Assembly (NCBI GenBank): GCA_905221195.1 | Contig: CAJNCF010000002.1 | Coordinates: 186,001-250,000 of the forward strand | Length of the DNA: 64,000 nt | Origin: a bacterium | Lineage (GTDB): Bacteria > Bacillota > Bacilli > Lactobacillales > Streptococcaceae | Direction: 5' to 3' | Shown: positions 63,831 through 64,000 of the stretch, one piece after another | Numbering within the stretch: the first letter of the stretch is position 1 | Layout of the letters: every line of letters starts with the position of its first letter | Translations under genes and position numbers: made by a program | Notes under the pieces: generated by a model | Databases searched by the model: none | What the model saw: only the letters and a program-made list of their open reading frames with translations | What the model was told of the DNA's origin: nothing

Positions 63831-64000
63831 ATCTTCTTTTACTTTTATTAACCGACATGAGGGTAATATCTCGCAAGCTAAAGTATGCTAGGAAGAGCAT
63901 GGCGATTGCAATAAAGAATTCTGTCGGTAGCTGAAAGATTTGCAGGACTGACAGCATTAATAAAATCAAGAGTGCTACAAAAGCAAAGACGACAAGGACG
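63829..64000 (-). CDS. Small membrane protein (partial, cut at right edge)
   Basis: About 57 C-terminal residues are readable on the minus strand, with two hydrophobic segments (VLVVFAFVALLILLMLSVLQ; FFIAIAMLFLAYFSL) and the end RDITLMSVNKSKRR. It resembles the small DUF3165-type streptococcal proteins located beside murD, but this is not certain without the N-terminus. It has its own terminator. Confidence 0.6.
   Translation of the reverse strand, partial: VLVVFAFVALLILLMLSVLQIFQLPTEFFIAIAMLFLAYFSLRDITLMSVNKSKRR

Overview
The window looks like chromosome of a mitis-group streptococcus (Streptococcus pneumoniae, S. pseudopneumoniae or S. mitis). The evidence is BOX repeats, pyruvate oxidase SpxB next to the copY-cupA-copA copper operon, lactate oxidase LctO, the 463-residue deacetylase PgdA, and the local order clpP-upp-comEB and livJHMGF-CBS-prfB-ftsEX. 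Nearly all genes are on the minus strand. No rRNA, tRNA, phage, transposase or CRISPR was seen.

Layout: (1) 1-5.4 kb: pdxS (cut at the left edge), NADH oxidase nox, and divergent from it an apbE/flavin-reductase cassette. Both divergent promoters overlap CcpA-type cre sites. (2) 5.5-7.3 kb: a lone ABC exporter. (3) 7.4-14.1 kb: a T-box-led operon (GFA-like protein, glyQ, glyS, UPF0291 protein), an aldo/keto reductase and pgdA. (4) 14.2-24 kb: metK with an interrupted SAM-III (SMK) leader, a DEAD-box helicase, an EEP phosphohydrolase, a glucose-type PTS with three tandem operators, ftsX-ftsE, frameshifted prfB and a CBS-ACT protein. (5) 24.2-24.9 kb: a tandem array of about 54-bp double-hairpin repeats. 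(6) 24.9-32.5 kb: branched-chain amino acid ABC transporter with a CodY-like box, clpP with a CtsR box, upp, comEB and a TetR regulator. (7) 32.6-41 kb: DegV, a flavoprotein, DUF1697, MerR/TipAS, an NSS symporter, manA, a VOC protein and spxB. (8) 41.4-44.4 kb: copper resistance. (9) 44.6-53.9 kb: thiamin salvage in three TPP-riboswitch transcription units, with thiE, thiM and tenA each present twice in diverged forms. (10) 54-64 kb: lctO, a polar amino acid ABC transporter, pyrE-pyrF behind a PyrR attenuator, and divIB-murG-murD of the division/wall cluster.

Functionally the window holds much of the oxygen and peroxide metabolism (Nox, SpxB, LctO), cofactor supply for it (PLP, thiamin-PP, flavin transfer), amino acid and sugar uptake, and wall/division functions. 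From remembered S. pneumoniae TIGR4 gene order, the segment left of about 14.15 kb corresponds to SP_1468-SP_1479 and the rest to SP_0762-SP_0688 in reverse. The pgdA/metK gap would then be the junction of a large inversion across the terminus.

The most unusual signals are: an ApbE-linked flavin reductase whose C-terminal tail carries two copies of a flavinylation-type motif; two structured inserts of about 140-145 bp (metK leader, glyQ leader), each bracketed by a perfect direct repeat that preserves the interrupted signal; and the covarying double-hairpin array downstream of livF.
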